From Syntrophomonadaceae bacterium (lineage in GTDB: Bacteria > Bacillota > Syntrophomonadia > Syntrophomonadales > Syntrophomonadaceae): 37,194 nucleotides of DNA. Location: the NCBI GenBank assembly GCA_012520725.1, contig JAAYNQ010000061.1, positions 1 to 37,194 on the forward strand. Direction: 5' to 3'. The notes under the pieces were generated by a model. It saw only the letters and a list, made by a program, of their open reading frames with translations. It did not search any database and had not been told where the DNA came from. Of the stretch, positions 1-7,197 are shown piece after piece. Position 1 is the stretch's first letter. Every line of letters begins with the position of its first letter. The translations under genes and the position numbers were made by a program.

Positions 1-1
1 G

Positions 2-436
2 CCTTTGGCCTTACTGATAATCGATGTAGATTCTTTTAAAGACTATAATGATAGTTACGGACATATGGCCGGGGATAAAGTGCTGTGCATGATAGCGAAG
101 GTGTTAAAAAGCAATGTTAGACAGGATTATGATCTGGTGGGAAGATATGGAGGAGATGAATTTGTTGTCTTATTGCACAATTGTGATCTAAGCACTGCCA
201 AGAACATAGCTGAAAACCTGATGGAAAAAATCCAGGATCTGCAGGTAGAGCATCAATGCTCATCAGATTGTCCTTACCAGACAGTAACTATAGGTCTGGC
301 TGCCATGATACCTGCTTCCGATACCAGTATAGGACTACTGTTCAGCCGGGCCGACAATGCCCTTTATTATGGCAAAGAGCAGGGAAAAAACCGGGTACAA
401 GCCTGGGATGAGTCAATCCCGGATAGGGCTCCCTAA
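2..436 (+). CDS. GGDEF-domain diguanylate cyclase, 3' part
   Basis: The reading frame is open at the left edge, so this is the C-terminal part of a longer protein. It makes up most of a GGDEF domain, which condenses two GTP into cyclic di-GMP. Visible features are the metal-binding stretch with DVDSFKDYND, the HMAGDKVL helix and an intact GRYGGDEF active-site loop, followed by the usual NALYYGKEQGKNRV end. The inhibitory I-site (Arg-x-x-Asp, ending six residues before the first active-site Gly) is not canonical. The Asp is present, but Gln occupies the Arg position and an Arg lies one residue further upstream, so product inhibition may be weakened. Any sensor domain lies outside the window. 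The intact active site argues for an active enzyme. Confidence 0.93.
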   Translation, partial: PLALLIIDVDSFKDYNDSYGHMAGDKVLCMIAKVLKSNVRQDYDLVGRYGGDEFVVLLHNCDLSTAKNIAENLMEKIQDLQVEHQCSSDCPYQTVTIGLAAMIPASDTSIGLLFSRADNALYYGKEQGKNRVQAWDESIPDRAP

Positions 437-451
437 TTCAAGTTCCCTGCC

Positions 452-485
452 GGTAGGACCGTGTTTGTTAATAAACACGGATACC
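452..485 (+). other. Hairpin downstream of GGDEF gene
   Basis: CCGTGTTT and AAACACGG form a perfect 8-bp stem around a 6-nt loop (459-480). It is extended by GGTA/TACC on the outside. No U-tract follows, so it is not a classic intrinsic terminator. It could protect the 3' end of the GGDEF transcript or belong to the structured leader that follows. Confidence 0.5.
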
Positions 486-560
486 TGTGCTCTGTTTCAA
501 TAGGCTGTGAAAGAAGAGTAGCTAATCCATAATAGCAGAAATGATTAATGCAATAATTAA

Positions 561-617
561 GGGAAGAGAAAAAAGTAAGTTAAAGCTGAAGCAAGGGCTC
601 AGTTCTCTCCACTTCCC
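561..617 (+). other. Leader hairpin upstream of the SLH-gene terminator
   Basis: GGGAAG (561-566) pairs with CTTCCC (612-617), and the neighbouring GAGAA pairs with TTCTC. An inner CTGA/TCAG pair is also possible. The structure ends four bases before the terminator stem at 622. This spacing resembles the two-hairpin layout of attenuated leaders. I could not match it to a known riboswitch; it lacks the cyclic-di-GMP-I and T-box signatures. Confidence 0.35.
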
Positions 618-621
618 AAAT

Positions 622-680
622 GGGGTCATTGAAATTTGGCTGCCAAGCAGCAGAATAATTTCTCTTGACCCCTTTTTTTT
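622..680 (+). terminator. Long intrinsic terminator in the leader of the SLH gene
   Basis: GGGGTCA (622-628) pairs with TGACCCC (666-672). Inside, GAAATT can pair with AATTTC and GCTGC with GCAGC. Eight T residues follow directly (673-680), then five more after one A. It lies on the coding strand about 50 bases before the SLH start codon. I see no convincing sigma-A promoter between it and the gene. It either ends transcripts from upstream or acts as an attenuator. Confidence 0.75.
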
Positions 681-730
681 ATTTTTATGGACGCATTTAT
701 ATATAAAGAAAAAAACAGGAGGGAAAGACA

Positions 731-2455
731 TTGAGAAAAGTAATTAGTATAATCGCTCTGTGTGTATTTACTATTAGCATTTGGAGTGGGATCGCTTTGG
801 CCAAAAATGACCACAATGCTAACGGTGTTAAAGGCAAACCCGTTAAGATCAGCCAAGTTCAGCGATTCAAAGATGTAGACCGGGATTGGGCAAGGGAGGA
901 TATAGAGGAAGCAAGCTATAAAGGATTTATAAAGGGCTATCAAGATGGGACTTTTCAGCCCAATAAACCAGTAAGTCGTCTGGAAACGATAGTGATACTG
1001 ATAAGAGTAGCAGGACTGGAAGAACTGGTTGAGGACTACCAGTTAAGTAATAAGGACTATAAAGAATTAAAGAAGGTTCCTGACTGGGCTAAAGCTTACG
1101 TGGCGGTAGCATTGAAAGAGGGAATCATATTTGAAGATGAAATCAAGACTTTCAACCCCAACCAGGGAGCCAAGAGATATGAAGTCTGTATTTATATGCA
1201 GAACCTTTTGGATAAGTTCAATATTAACCCGGATGACGATAGATATCTGAACAGATTTAAAGATAAAGACATATTCCCCCTTAAGGCTCACAAGTCCATA
1301 AAGAATTTGGCCTGGCTAGGAGTGGTCAATGGATATCCGGACGGATCCTTCTCCCCTATGCGGGTGGTTAAACGAAATGAAATAGCACGGATGATCAATT
1401 ACCTATATAATAACTGCATCGGTAATAAGGCCTCTTATGTGCTGAAGGGGACTCTGTCAGAAGTTGAACTGAAGCAAGAGGTACTAAAACTGAAGATTGC
1501 CGATAATAAAGGCAAGAAGTGGAATTTCTCCATAGAGGAAGATGATGATATTAAACTCTATTATGACGATCAAAAACTGAAATTTGACGACTGGGATCAA
1601 ATAGAAGCTGGCGGAGCGGTAAGTATGCTGCTGAATAAGAATCAGGAAGCAGTCTGGATAAGAATAGCTGCACCGGAGCAGAAAGAAGATTACCTGTTAT
1701 GCAAAGGAACCTTGAAAAAAGTAGACCTGGATGATGAAGTAATAAAGCTGGATATAGTGGATAGTAAAGGCAAAGAGTGGAGTTTCACCGTAGAAGAAGA
1801 TGATGAAGCAGACATATATTATGGAGCTGAAAAGCTGGAATCTGACGAATGGGACCTGATTGAGGCCGGAGGAGATGTAAAGATGTTGCTGGATAAGGAG
1901 CAAGAACTGGTCTGGATCAAAATAGCTCCCCCAGAACAAGAAGCAGATTACCTATTATTCGAAGGAACCTTAAAGAAGGCAGAACTGAACAATGAGGTAC
2001 TGAATCTGAACATAGTCGATAGTAAAGGTAAAAAGTGGGCTTTCGCCCTCGAGGAAGAGGATGAGCTTGATTTGTACTATGGCAGTCAAGAGCTGGCCTT
2101 TGATAATTGGGACCAAATAGAGGCCGGTGGATCAGTACGGGTGCTGCTGGATAAGGACCAAGAAGTTATCTGGCTCAAAATTGCCCGGCCGGAACAGGAA
2201 GAGGATTATACCTTAGTAACAGGTACTCTGTCGGAGCTAGTATTTGATGATGAGGTGGTTTATCTAAATATAGTCGACAGCAATAATAAAGAGTGGGATT
2301 TTACCATAGACCAAGAGGACGAGTTGGATTTATATTATGATGGTAAAAGGCTTGCCTTTCAAGACCTGGAAAGCATTAAAACGGGAGGAGAGGTAAAAAT
2401 GCTGCTGAATAAGGATGAGAAACCTATATGGATCAAAATGAATACTCCTTCATAA
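731..2455 (+). CDS. S-layer homology (SLH) domain protein with four C-terminal repeats
   Basis: Predicted exported cell-surface protein of 574 residues. A TTG start follows the ribosome site AGGAGGG. Residues 1-24 form a signal peptide ending in IALA. Three SLH modules follow at about 46-96, 115-160 and 175-230, with the typical FKDV and GYxDGTFxP motifs. SLH modules bind secondary cell-wall polymers, usually pyruvylated. From residue 236 to the end are four tandem repeats of about 85 residues (starting near 236, 321, 407 and 493). They share GTL, VDSKGKxW, EEDDE, LYY, IEAGG, MLL and WIKI and are predicted to be all beta. The repeats are very acidic and I do not recognise their family. A structured leader with a terminator precedes the gene, and sigI-rsgI follows on the same strand. 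Confidence 0.9.
   Translation: MRKVISIIALCVFTISIWSGIALAKNDHNANGVKGKPVKISQVQRFKDVDRDWAREDIEEASYKGFIKGYQDGTFQPNKPVSRLETIVILIRVAGLEELVEDYQLSNKDYKELKKVPDWAKAYVAVALKEGIIFEDEIKTFNPNQGAKRYEVCIYMQNLLDKFNINPDDDRYLNRFKDKDIFPLKAHKSIKNLAWLGVVNGYPDGSFSPMRVVKRNEIARMINYLYNNCIGNKASYVLKGTLSEVELKQEVLKLKIADNKGKKWNFSIEEDDDIKLYYDDQKLKFDDWDQIEAGGAVSMLLNKNQEAVWIRIAAPEQKEDYLLCKGTLKKVDLDDEVIKLDIVDSKGKEWSFTVEEDDEADIYYGAEKLESDEWDLIEAGGDVKMLLDKEQELVWIKIAPPEQEADYLLFEGTLKKAELNNEVLNLNIVDSKGKKWAFALEEEDELDLYYGSQELAFDNWDQIEAGGSVRVLLDKDQEVIWLKIARPEQEEDYTLVTGTLSELVFDDEVVYLNIVDSNNKEWDFTIDQEDELDLYYDGKRLAFQDLESIKTGGEVKMLLNKDEKPIWIKMNTPS
1436..2452 (+). repeat. Four tandem ~258-bp coding repeats in the SLH protein
   Basis: Four in-frame units begin near 1436, 1691, 1949 and 2207, at 255-258 base spacing. 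The encoded units align along their whole length and keep the GTL start, the acidic EEDDE patch and the AGG-x-V-x-MLL core. Units 2 and 3 look closest to each other, which fits repeated tandem duplication. Confidence 0.85.
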
Positions 2456-2492
2456 GCAGCTTAAGACTCAAATCCAAAAACTTATTACTATA

Positions 2493-2522
2493 GGTAGGGT
2501 TGTAAACCAGTACAGCCCTACC
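2493..2522 (+). other. Hairpin between SLH gene and sigI
   Basis: GGTAGGG (2493-2499) is complementary to CCCTACC (2516-2522) around a 16-base loop that contains a further short pairing. There is no T-run after it, so it is at best a weak terminator for the SLH gene or a processing structure ahead of sigI. Confidence 0.4.
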
Positions 2523-2603
2523 GTAGTTTATGCAAAAGCCAAAAACAGTTATAGTTAAAGATGAAGCTATTGGAGCTGTTTTAGGATTAGCAGGAGGCAT
2601 TTG

Positions 2604-3302
2604 ATGTTGGGGGATCAGTCGACAAAGCTGGAAAATAGAATCTACCGGGGATGGGAAGAGTATGATGCCGGCAATACCAATGCTATTGAGGATATATATC
2701 ATGAATTAATTCCCTTTTGCTTACGGGTATGTTCCAAAGTTTGCGGCAGGTTCATCAATGACAATGATGAAGAATCGAGTATAGCTCATCTATCCATACT
2801 GGAGGCCTTTTCCAGCTATGACCCCAATAAAGGCAAAATACTGGTATATCTGGCTCGAGTAATCAGAAACCGGATTATAGATTTTAAACGAAGTGAAAAG
2901 AAAAAGCAGTTCTTATCCCTATGGGAAGTGGATGCTGCCTTGCCTATAATCCAGGAAAGACAAATTGATGATATTGTTGAGGAATTGGCTAGAAAGCAGG
3001 AGATAGAAAGCTTGGGTCGTTTATTGCAGGCTTATAATATCAAATTTAGTGATCTGCCTCGCTCCAGCCCCAGGCACAATAAAACCCGGGAAGAGGCCAA
3101 AAAAATATCCTTGAAAATAGCCAGTGAACCTCTATATCAGAGTTATTTACTGGAAAAGAAACAGTTGCCGATTAAGATGCTGGAAGAACGAGAAATGATA
3201 AACCGGAAGTTAGTGGATAGATATCGACGATATATTATCGCCAATGCCCTAATTATCATATACGACTTTAGCTATTTAAAATCCTATGTTTTGCCTTCTT
3301 AA
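2604..3302 (+). CDS. sigI: RNA polymerase sigma factor SigI
   Basis: Alternative sigma-70 family factor of the SigI type, 232 residues, expected to direct RNA polymerase to envelope or extracellular-polysaccharide genes. The N-terminal half is a sigma-2-like domain: IPFCLRVCSKVCGR, then an EESSI/LEAFSSYDPNKG block and RNRIIDFKR. The C-terminal domain is the SigI type, with DLPRSSPRHNKTREEAKK, KKQLPIKMLEERE and RYRRYIIANALI. The ATG at 2604 is chosen over the TTG at 2601 because AGGAGG at 2592-2597 is then six bases away. The anti-sigma gene rsgI starts 14 bases downstream. SigI genes are usually autoregulated, but I see no clear SigI-type promoter in the 148 bases upstream. Confidence 0.93.
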   Translation: MLGDQSTKLENRIYRGWEEYDAGNTNAIEDIYHELIPFCLRVCSKVCGRFINDNDEESSIAHLSILEAFSSYDPNKGKILVYLARVIRNRIIDFKRSEKKKQFLSLWEVDAALPIIQERQIDDIVEELARKQEIESLGRLLQAYNIKFSDLPRSSPRHNKTREEAKKISLKIASEPLYQSYLLEKKQLPIKMLEEREMINRKLVDRYRRYIIANALIIIYDFSYLKSYVLPS

Positions 3303-3316
3303 AGGGGGAGCTTGAA

Positions 3317-4405
3317 ATGTCAAAGGTGAATGGCATCGTTATGGAATCAGGCCCAGGTTGGGTCCTGGTATTGCTGGAAAATGGAGAATACCGGAAGTTT
3401 AGGAGCCGTAGCTTCCTGATGCCGGGTGATATATACCAGGGAAGGGCTTATTCTCTGTACCCCAGGTATATGGCTGTTGCAGCAGCGATAATAATAATGC
3501 TGCTAGGCACCCTGGACTTTTATAATGTGCTTGCTTATGCTCGAGTTTCTTCAGGGGTAGAAATGGGTATTAATCGTTGGAATAGGGTAATATCAGTTTC
3601 AGCCATAAATACCGAGGGGGAGTCAATTCTACGAACTATAGAGCCAAAAGGCCAAGATCTGGAAAAAGCACTGGAAATGGTGCTGGAAGAGTCACTTAAG
3701 CAAGGTGATGACTCTTCTCCTAAGGAAATAATGGTCTCGATACAAAAAAGCGATAAAGAAAAAAGCATTCCTCCGGGAATTGATAAAAAGCTGAAAAAAT
3801 TTAATTCCTCAGATGATAGTAACGAATATAGCCTAAAAAAGCAGAGCAGCCAGCAAGATAAAATCGTATATGGCCTTAGCAAAAAGAATAAGACCCAGCA
3901 GCCCTCTGGGGGTAATAAGAAAGTAGATAATAAAGGGGCTAGTTCTAAGAACGCTAATAATCAAGATGAAAATCGGAAGTTAGGGGTAAATCCAAAGCAG
4001 AACGATCAAGAAGATAATAAAGGGCCAGGGACAAACTTCAACGGCAATGATAAAAACGGTAGGAAATGGCCAGTAATAAATCCCAACCCTAACAACAAAA
4101 ACGATAGCCCGAAGTCATGGATAAATCCCAACAACAACCGAAAAAACGATAGCCAAAAACCATGGATAAATCGCAACACCAACAATAAAAACGATAGCCA
4201 AAAACCAGAGGTAAAGTCCAACAACAATAAAAACGATAGCCAAAATACAGGAGTAAAATCCAACAGCAAGAATAAAAACGATAGTCAAAGGACAGGGATA
4301 AATCTCAACAGCAATAAAAACAATAGCCCAAAACCGGGTATAAATAGCCACACTAACAGTAAAAGCGATAGCCAAAAGCCAGGGATACACCCCTGGAGGT
4401 CATAA
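3317..4405 (+). CDS. rsgI: RsgI-family anti-sigma-I factor with Asn-rich repeat tail
   Basis: Membrane anti-sigma factor paired with SigI, 362 residues. Residues 1-45 are the cytoplasmic RsgI N-terminal domain (MSKVNGIVMESGPGWVLVLL). One membrane helix lies near 53-73. The extracytoplasmic part opens with the RsgI middle domain (GVEMGINRWNRVISVSA, up to about 130). After a Lys/Gln/Ser linker come about eight degenerate units of NNKNDSQKPxIN type, from about residue 250 to the end. In cellulolytic clostridia this outer region carries carbohydrate-binding or glycosidase modules; none is visible here. The Asn-Pro dipeptide often found just before the SIELGINR-like motif is replaced by SSG, so self-cleavage may not occur. 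RBS AAAGGGGGAG. A frameshifted relic of the tail follows the stop codon. Confidence 0.92.
   Translation: MSKVNGIVMESGPGWVLVLLENGEYRKFRSRSFLMPGDIYQGRAYSLYPRYMAVAAAIIIMLLGTLDFYNVLAYARVSSGVEMGINRWNRVISVSAINTEGESILRTIEPKGQDLEKALEMVLEESLKQGDDSSPKEIMVSIQKSDKEKSIPPGIDKKLKKFNSSDDSNEYSLKKQSSQQDKIVYGLSKKNKTQQPSGGNKKVDNKGASSKNANNQDENRKLGVNPKQNDQEDNKGPGTNFNGNDKNGRKWPVINPNPNNKNDSPKSWINPNNNRKNDSQKPWINRNTNNKNDSQKPEVKSNNNKNDSQNTGVKSNSKNKNDSQRTGINLNSNKNNSPKPGINSHTNSKSDSQKPGIHPWRS
4075..4396 (+). repeat. Low-complexity tandem repeat in the rsgI 3' end
   Basis: About eight imperfect units of roughly 40-50 bases encode the Asn/Lys/Asp/Ser-rich tail. The core AACAAxAAAAACGATAGC recurs between 4096 and 4376. Such A-rich repeats are prone to slippage, and the tail length is probably variable between strains. 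Confidence 0.7.
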
Positions 4406-4500
4406 TAATGATAATATGCCAGGGATGGTACTAACCCAGTGACATAAGGAAAATGAGCAATAAGGACCAAATCCTGACAGCAAAAACCATTATGAATAGG
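4406..4500 (+). pseudogene. Frameshifted relic of the rsgI repeat tail
   Basis: In the +1 frame relative to rsgI, from 4395 on, the translation reads GGHNNDNMPGMVLTQ, a stop, HKENEQ, a stop, then GPNPDSKNHYE and another stop. The composition matches the NNKNDS-type repeats of rsgI. A slip at the CCCC run near 4390-4393 would explain the early stop at 4403. The remainder of this intergenic stretch up to 4680 shows no recognisable gene. Confidence 0.4.
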
Positions 4501-4683
4501 ACATTATGAACTAAACACACCAAGTGGATACGGCCCAGGGCCGAAGTCATATGATCTTACCCATAGTTCATCCCCAACCAGGCTGGATTGGGTATAAAGC
4601 CATTGGAACCAGGGCCAAATTAATCTCGAGAAGAAGGATTTACAGAGTAAATAGCAATATAGGGTTTTTATAATTTATACACC

Positions 4684-4715
4684 ATACCCTCGGTTTTCCC
4701 GGGGGTATTTTTTTT
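4684..4715 (+). terminator. Intrinsic terminator after sigI-rsgI
   Basis: ATACCC-x-CGG pairs with CC-x-GGGTAT around TTTT, and eight T residues follow (4708-4715). It ends the sigI-rsgI unit and isolates the marR promoter downstream. Confidence 0.85.
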
Positions 4716-4801
4716 GGTCGCTTTGACTGCATATAATTACCGGTATAGCTATTATCTCAGGGCCAAAATGAAGTGAGCTACTACAGCATTCATCTAAAGA
4801 C

Positions 4802-4842
4802 AATAGTAAACAGGAATTAACAGTTAATTGTTATTTACTATT
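4802..4842. promoter_or_regulatory. 41-bp palindrome, probable MarR operator
   Basis: Two 20-base arms flank a central A at 4822, and 17 of 20 positions are complementary. The outer arms are AATAGTAAA/TTTACTATT and the inner arms AATTAAC/GTTAATT. It overlaps the -35 element of the marR promoter. Size and symmetry suit a site for one or two MarR dimers, and autorepression of the marR-exporter unit is the natural inference. Confidence 0.7.
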
Positions 4843-4862
4843 TTCCTCAAAACATCTATACT
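4834..4862 (+). promoter_or_regulatory. Sigma-A-type promoter of marR and the ABC exporter
   Basis: TTTACT (4834-4839) and TATACT (4857-4862) are separated by 17 bases. The -35 box lies in the right arm of the palindrome at 4802-4842, so repressor bound there would block RNA polymerase. The start codon is 33 bases downstream of the -10 box. Confidence 0.6.
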
Positions 4863-4894
4863 TAATCTTGATCAAAAAGACGGCAGGTGAAGAG

Positions 4895-5329
4895 ATGAAT
4901 AAATACGAGAAGATCGTCGAAGAATTCTTCTTATTACTCAGCTATATGCGGATGAACTACTTTCGGCCGGCGGAGCAGATTACCCGGTCCAAGCTGAGCC
5001 CCGGGCAGTTCCATACTATATCTATTTTGCGTAAAGGACCTTTACCTATGAAAGAACTGGCCTGCAGGATGATGATATCCAAGCAGCAGCTGACACCTCT
5101 GGTATCCAAGCTTATAGATGCCGGGCTGGTTAAAAGGAAAACTGACGAGAATGACCGGCGGGTCGTGCTAATAGAAGTTACTGAGAGAGGTGTCCAACTG
5201 CATGATGAGCTAAAGACCGACATCAAAAGGGCATTTATAAAAAAAATCAGTGTTCTGCCGGAAGACCAAATAGACGAACTTGAAATAGCCCTTAAAAAGA
5301 TACAGACCATTCTCAAAGGTGCTACTTAA
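4895..5329 (+). CDS. MarR-family transcriptional regulator
   Basis: Winged-helix repressor of the MarR family, 144 residues, the usual length. The DNA-binding part includes GPLPMKELACRM, the recognition helix SKQQLTPLVSKLIDAGLV and the wing KRKTDENDRRVVLIEVTERG, with the conserved Asp-x-Arg of the wing. The ATG at 4895 is chosen because AGGTGAAG stands just ahead; a TTG nine codons earlier has no ribosome site. It lies 138 bases before two ABC exporter genes on the same strand. This arrangement is common for MarR repressors of drug exporters that respond to the exported compound. The palindrome over its promoter supports autoregulation. The ligand is unknown. Confidence 0.93.
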   Translation: MNKYEKIVEEFFLLLSYMRMNYFRPAEQITRSKLSPGQFHTISILRKGPLPMKELACRMMISKQQLTPLVSKLIDAGLVKRKTDENDRRVVLIEVTERGVQLHDELKTDIKRAFIKKISVLPEDQIDELEIALKKIQTILKGAT

Positions 5330-5467
5330 ACGTACCGCACGGTATTAAACCGGAAGTATTTTTAAGGCGGTTAAAAGAATGGAAACGTACCTTAGGCAGG
5401 TTTTAAAAGGTCTAAATAAAGGAACCAAGAGTAGTACCTAACTAATACCGGATGGAGTTTTACATTT

Positions 5468-7195
5468 ATGATTAAATTGTTACCTGGTCTAAAACCATAC
5501 ACTTTAAGTCTATTCCTGGTTATTATATTTCTTCTTGCTCAGTCACTAGCTGAATTGTATCTCCCTACCCTAATGTCAGATCTGGTTGATAACGGGATGA
5601 TGAAAGGTGACAGCAGCTACGTGTGGAGGTTCGGCAGTTACATGTTGCTAGTGGCCTTGCTGAGCAGCCTCTGTTCCGTGGCAGCCAGCTATCTATCCTC
5701 TATTATTGGAATGGGTTTCGGTAGAGATACTCGCAACCTGGTGTTTTCCCAGGTAGAAAACTATTCTTTGCATGAATTCGATCAGATTGGAACCGCTTCC
5801 CTCATCAACCGGACTACCAACGATATTACCCAGGTGCAAACCCTGCTGGTAATCGGTCTGCGCTTTATGGTCAGTGCTCCCATTATGTGCATCGGGGGAA
5901 TTATTATGGCCTATTCCAAAGATAAACACCTGACATTGATATTGGTGGTAGTACTTCCGCTTATGCTGGCTTTCATCGCTATCCTGGCCAGGTATGTGGT
6001 TCCCCTGTTTAGGGCCATGCAGAGCAAATTGGATAAAGTCAACCTGGTGCTGCGGGAGAATTTAACCGGCATCAGGGTGATCCGTGCCTTTAACCGCTTA
6101 AAAAAGGAAACTGTACGCTTTGATAAAGCCAATCGGGATTTAAGCGACACAGCCATTCGGGTCAACAAGATCATGGCCTCCATGCATCCGCTTATGATGA
6201 TTTTTCTGAATCTTACCTCCATAGCCATTATATGGTTCGGAGGACTGCGCATTGCCCAGAATAGTATGCAAATAGGTGATATGATGGCTTTTATACAATA
6301 TGCCATGCAGATCATGTTTTCTATTATTATGGTAACTTTTATGTTTGTTATGATACCTCGTGCTGAAGCATCGGCGGTACGCATAAACCAGGTACTAGAT
6401 GTGCAGCCCCAAATACTTGATCCTGCAGATGCCAAAGCTGCCGGCGATAAGAGAGGATATGTGGAATTTAGGGATGTTAGCTTTGCTTATCCAGGGGCTG
6501 AGAAGCCGGCCATAAGCAACATCTCGTTTAAGGTACGACCGGGAGAGGTGACGGCTATAATCGGCGGCACTGGTTCCGGCAAGTCTACTCTGGTTAATCT
6601 GATCCCCCGGTTTTATGATGTGGTTTCCGGCAGTGTCCTGGTGGATGGAGTGGATGTACGGGAGATGAGGCAGCAGGAACTGCGCAGTAAAATTGGATTT
6701 GTGCCGCAGAGTCCTATCCTTTTCAGCGGAACTATTGCCGACAATATCCGTTATGGTAAGCTTGATGCTACCGACCTCGAGGTGCACCACGCTGCTGAGA
6801 TTGCTCAAGCCAGCGAATTTATCCAGGCTATGAAGGATGGCTACCAATCGGTGATTGCTCAAGGGGGCACTAATTTATCCGGGGGACAAAAACAGCGTCT
6901 GGCTATGGCCCGGGCACTGATCAGAAAACCAGGTATCTATGTCCTGGACGACAGTTTCTCCGCCTTGGATTTTAAAACCGATGCCCGGCTTCGAGCTGCC
7001 CTGAAAAAGGAAATCGTGGATTCTACCCTTATAATTGTGGCCCAGAGAGTAAGCACAATTATGGATGCCGACCAGATTATCGTATTGGATGAAGGCCGGA
7101 TAGCCGGGATCGGTAAGCATAAGGAACTGCTGAAAAACTGCCAGGTATACTATGAAATAGTATCGTCCCAATTATCTCAAGAGGAGATTGCATAG
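5468..7195 (+). CDS. ABC exporter half-transporter, subunit with degenerate ATPase site
   Basis: Type IV ABC exporter subunit of 575 residues: six membrane helices (residues 1 to about 310), then one nucleotide-binding domain. Walker A GGTGSGKST starts at residue 366 and the signature LSGGQKQR at 470. Walker B ends in LDD, with Asp 495 where the catalytic Glu normally stands. The switch His is replaced by Gln 526 (VAQRVS). These two changes mark the degenerate partner of heterodimeric exporters such as TM287/288, BmrCD and LmrCD. The other subunit begins two bases after this stop codon. The substrate cannot be read from sequence; multidrug or lipid-like compounds are typical. Control by the upstream MarR protein is inferred. 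Confidence 0.94.
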   Translation: MIKLLPGLKPYTLSLFLVIIFLLAQSLAELYLPTLMSDLVDNGMMKGDSSYVWRFGSYMLLVALLSSLCSVAASYLSSIIGMGFGRDTRNLVFSQVENYSLHEFDQIGTASLINRTTNDITQVQTLLVIGLRFMVSAPIMCIGGIIMAYSKDKHLTLILVVVLPLMLAFIAILARYVVPLFRAMQSKLDKVNLVLRENLTGIRVIRAFNRLKKETVRFDKANRDLSDTAIRVNKIMASMHPLMMIFLNLTSIAIIWFGGLRIAQNSMQIGDMMAFIQYAMQIMFSIIMVTFMFVMIPRAEASAVRINQVLDVQPQILDPADAKAAGDKRGYVEFRDVSFAYPGAEKPAISNISFKVRPGEVTAIIGGTGSGKSTLVNLIPRFYDVVSGSVLVDGVDVREMRQQELRSKIGFVPQSPILFSGTIADNIRYGKLDATDLEVHHAAEIAQASEFIQAMKDGYQSVIAQGGTNLSGGQKQRLAMARALIRKPGIYVLDDSFSALDFKTDARLRAALKKEIVDSTLIIVAQRVSTIMDADQIIVLDEGRIAGIGKHKELLKNCQVYYEIVSSQLSQEEIA

Positions 7196-7197
7196 TT

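Noticed and set aside
668-695. Possible SigI-type promoter (ACCCCT ... CGCA) before the SLH gene
   Set aside because: The -35-like match is part of the terminator stem and the -10 match is poor. It is not enough to call.
541-747. 68-codon open frame upstream of the SLH gene
   Set aside because: It spans the terminator hairpin and has no ribosome site or protein-like composition. Its 3' end overlaps the true SLH start.
4006-4470. Minus-strand frames rich in Leu/Phe opposite rsgI
   Set aside because: They mirror the repetitive Asn/Lys codons of rsgI and have no start signals.
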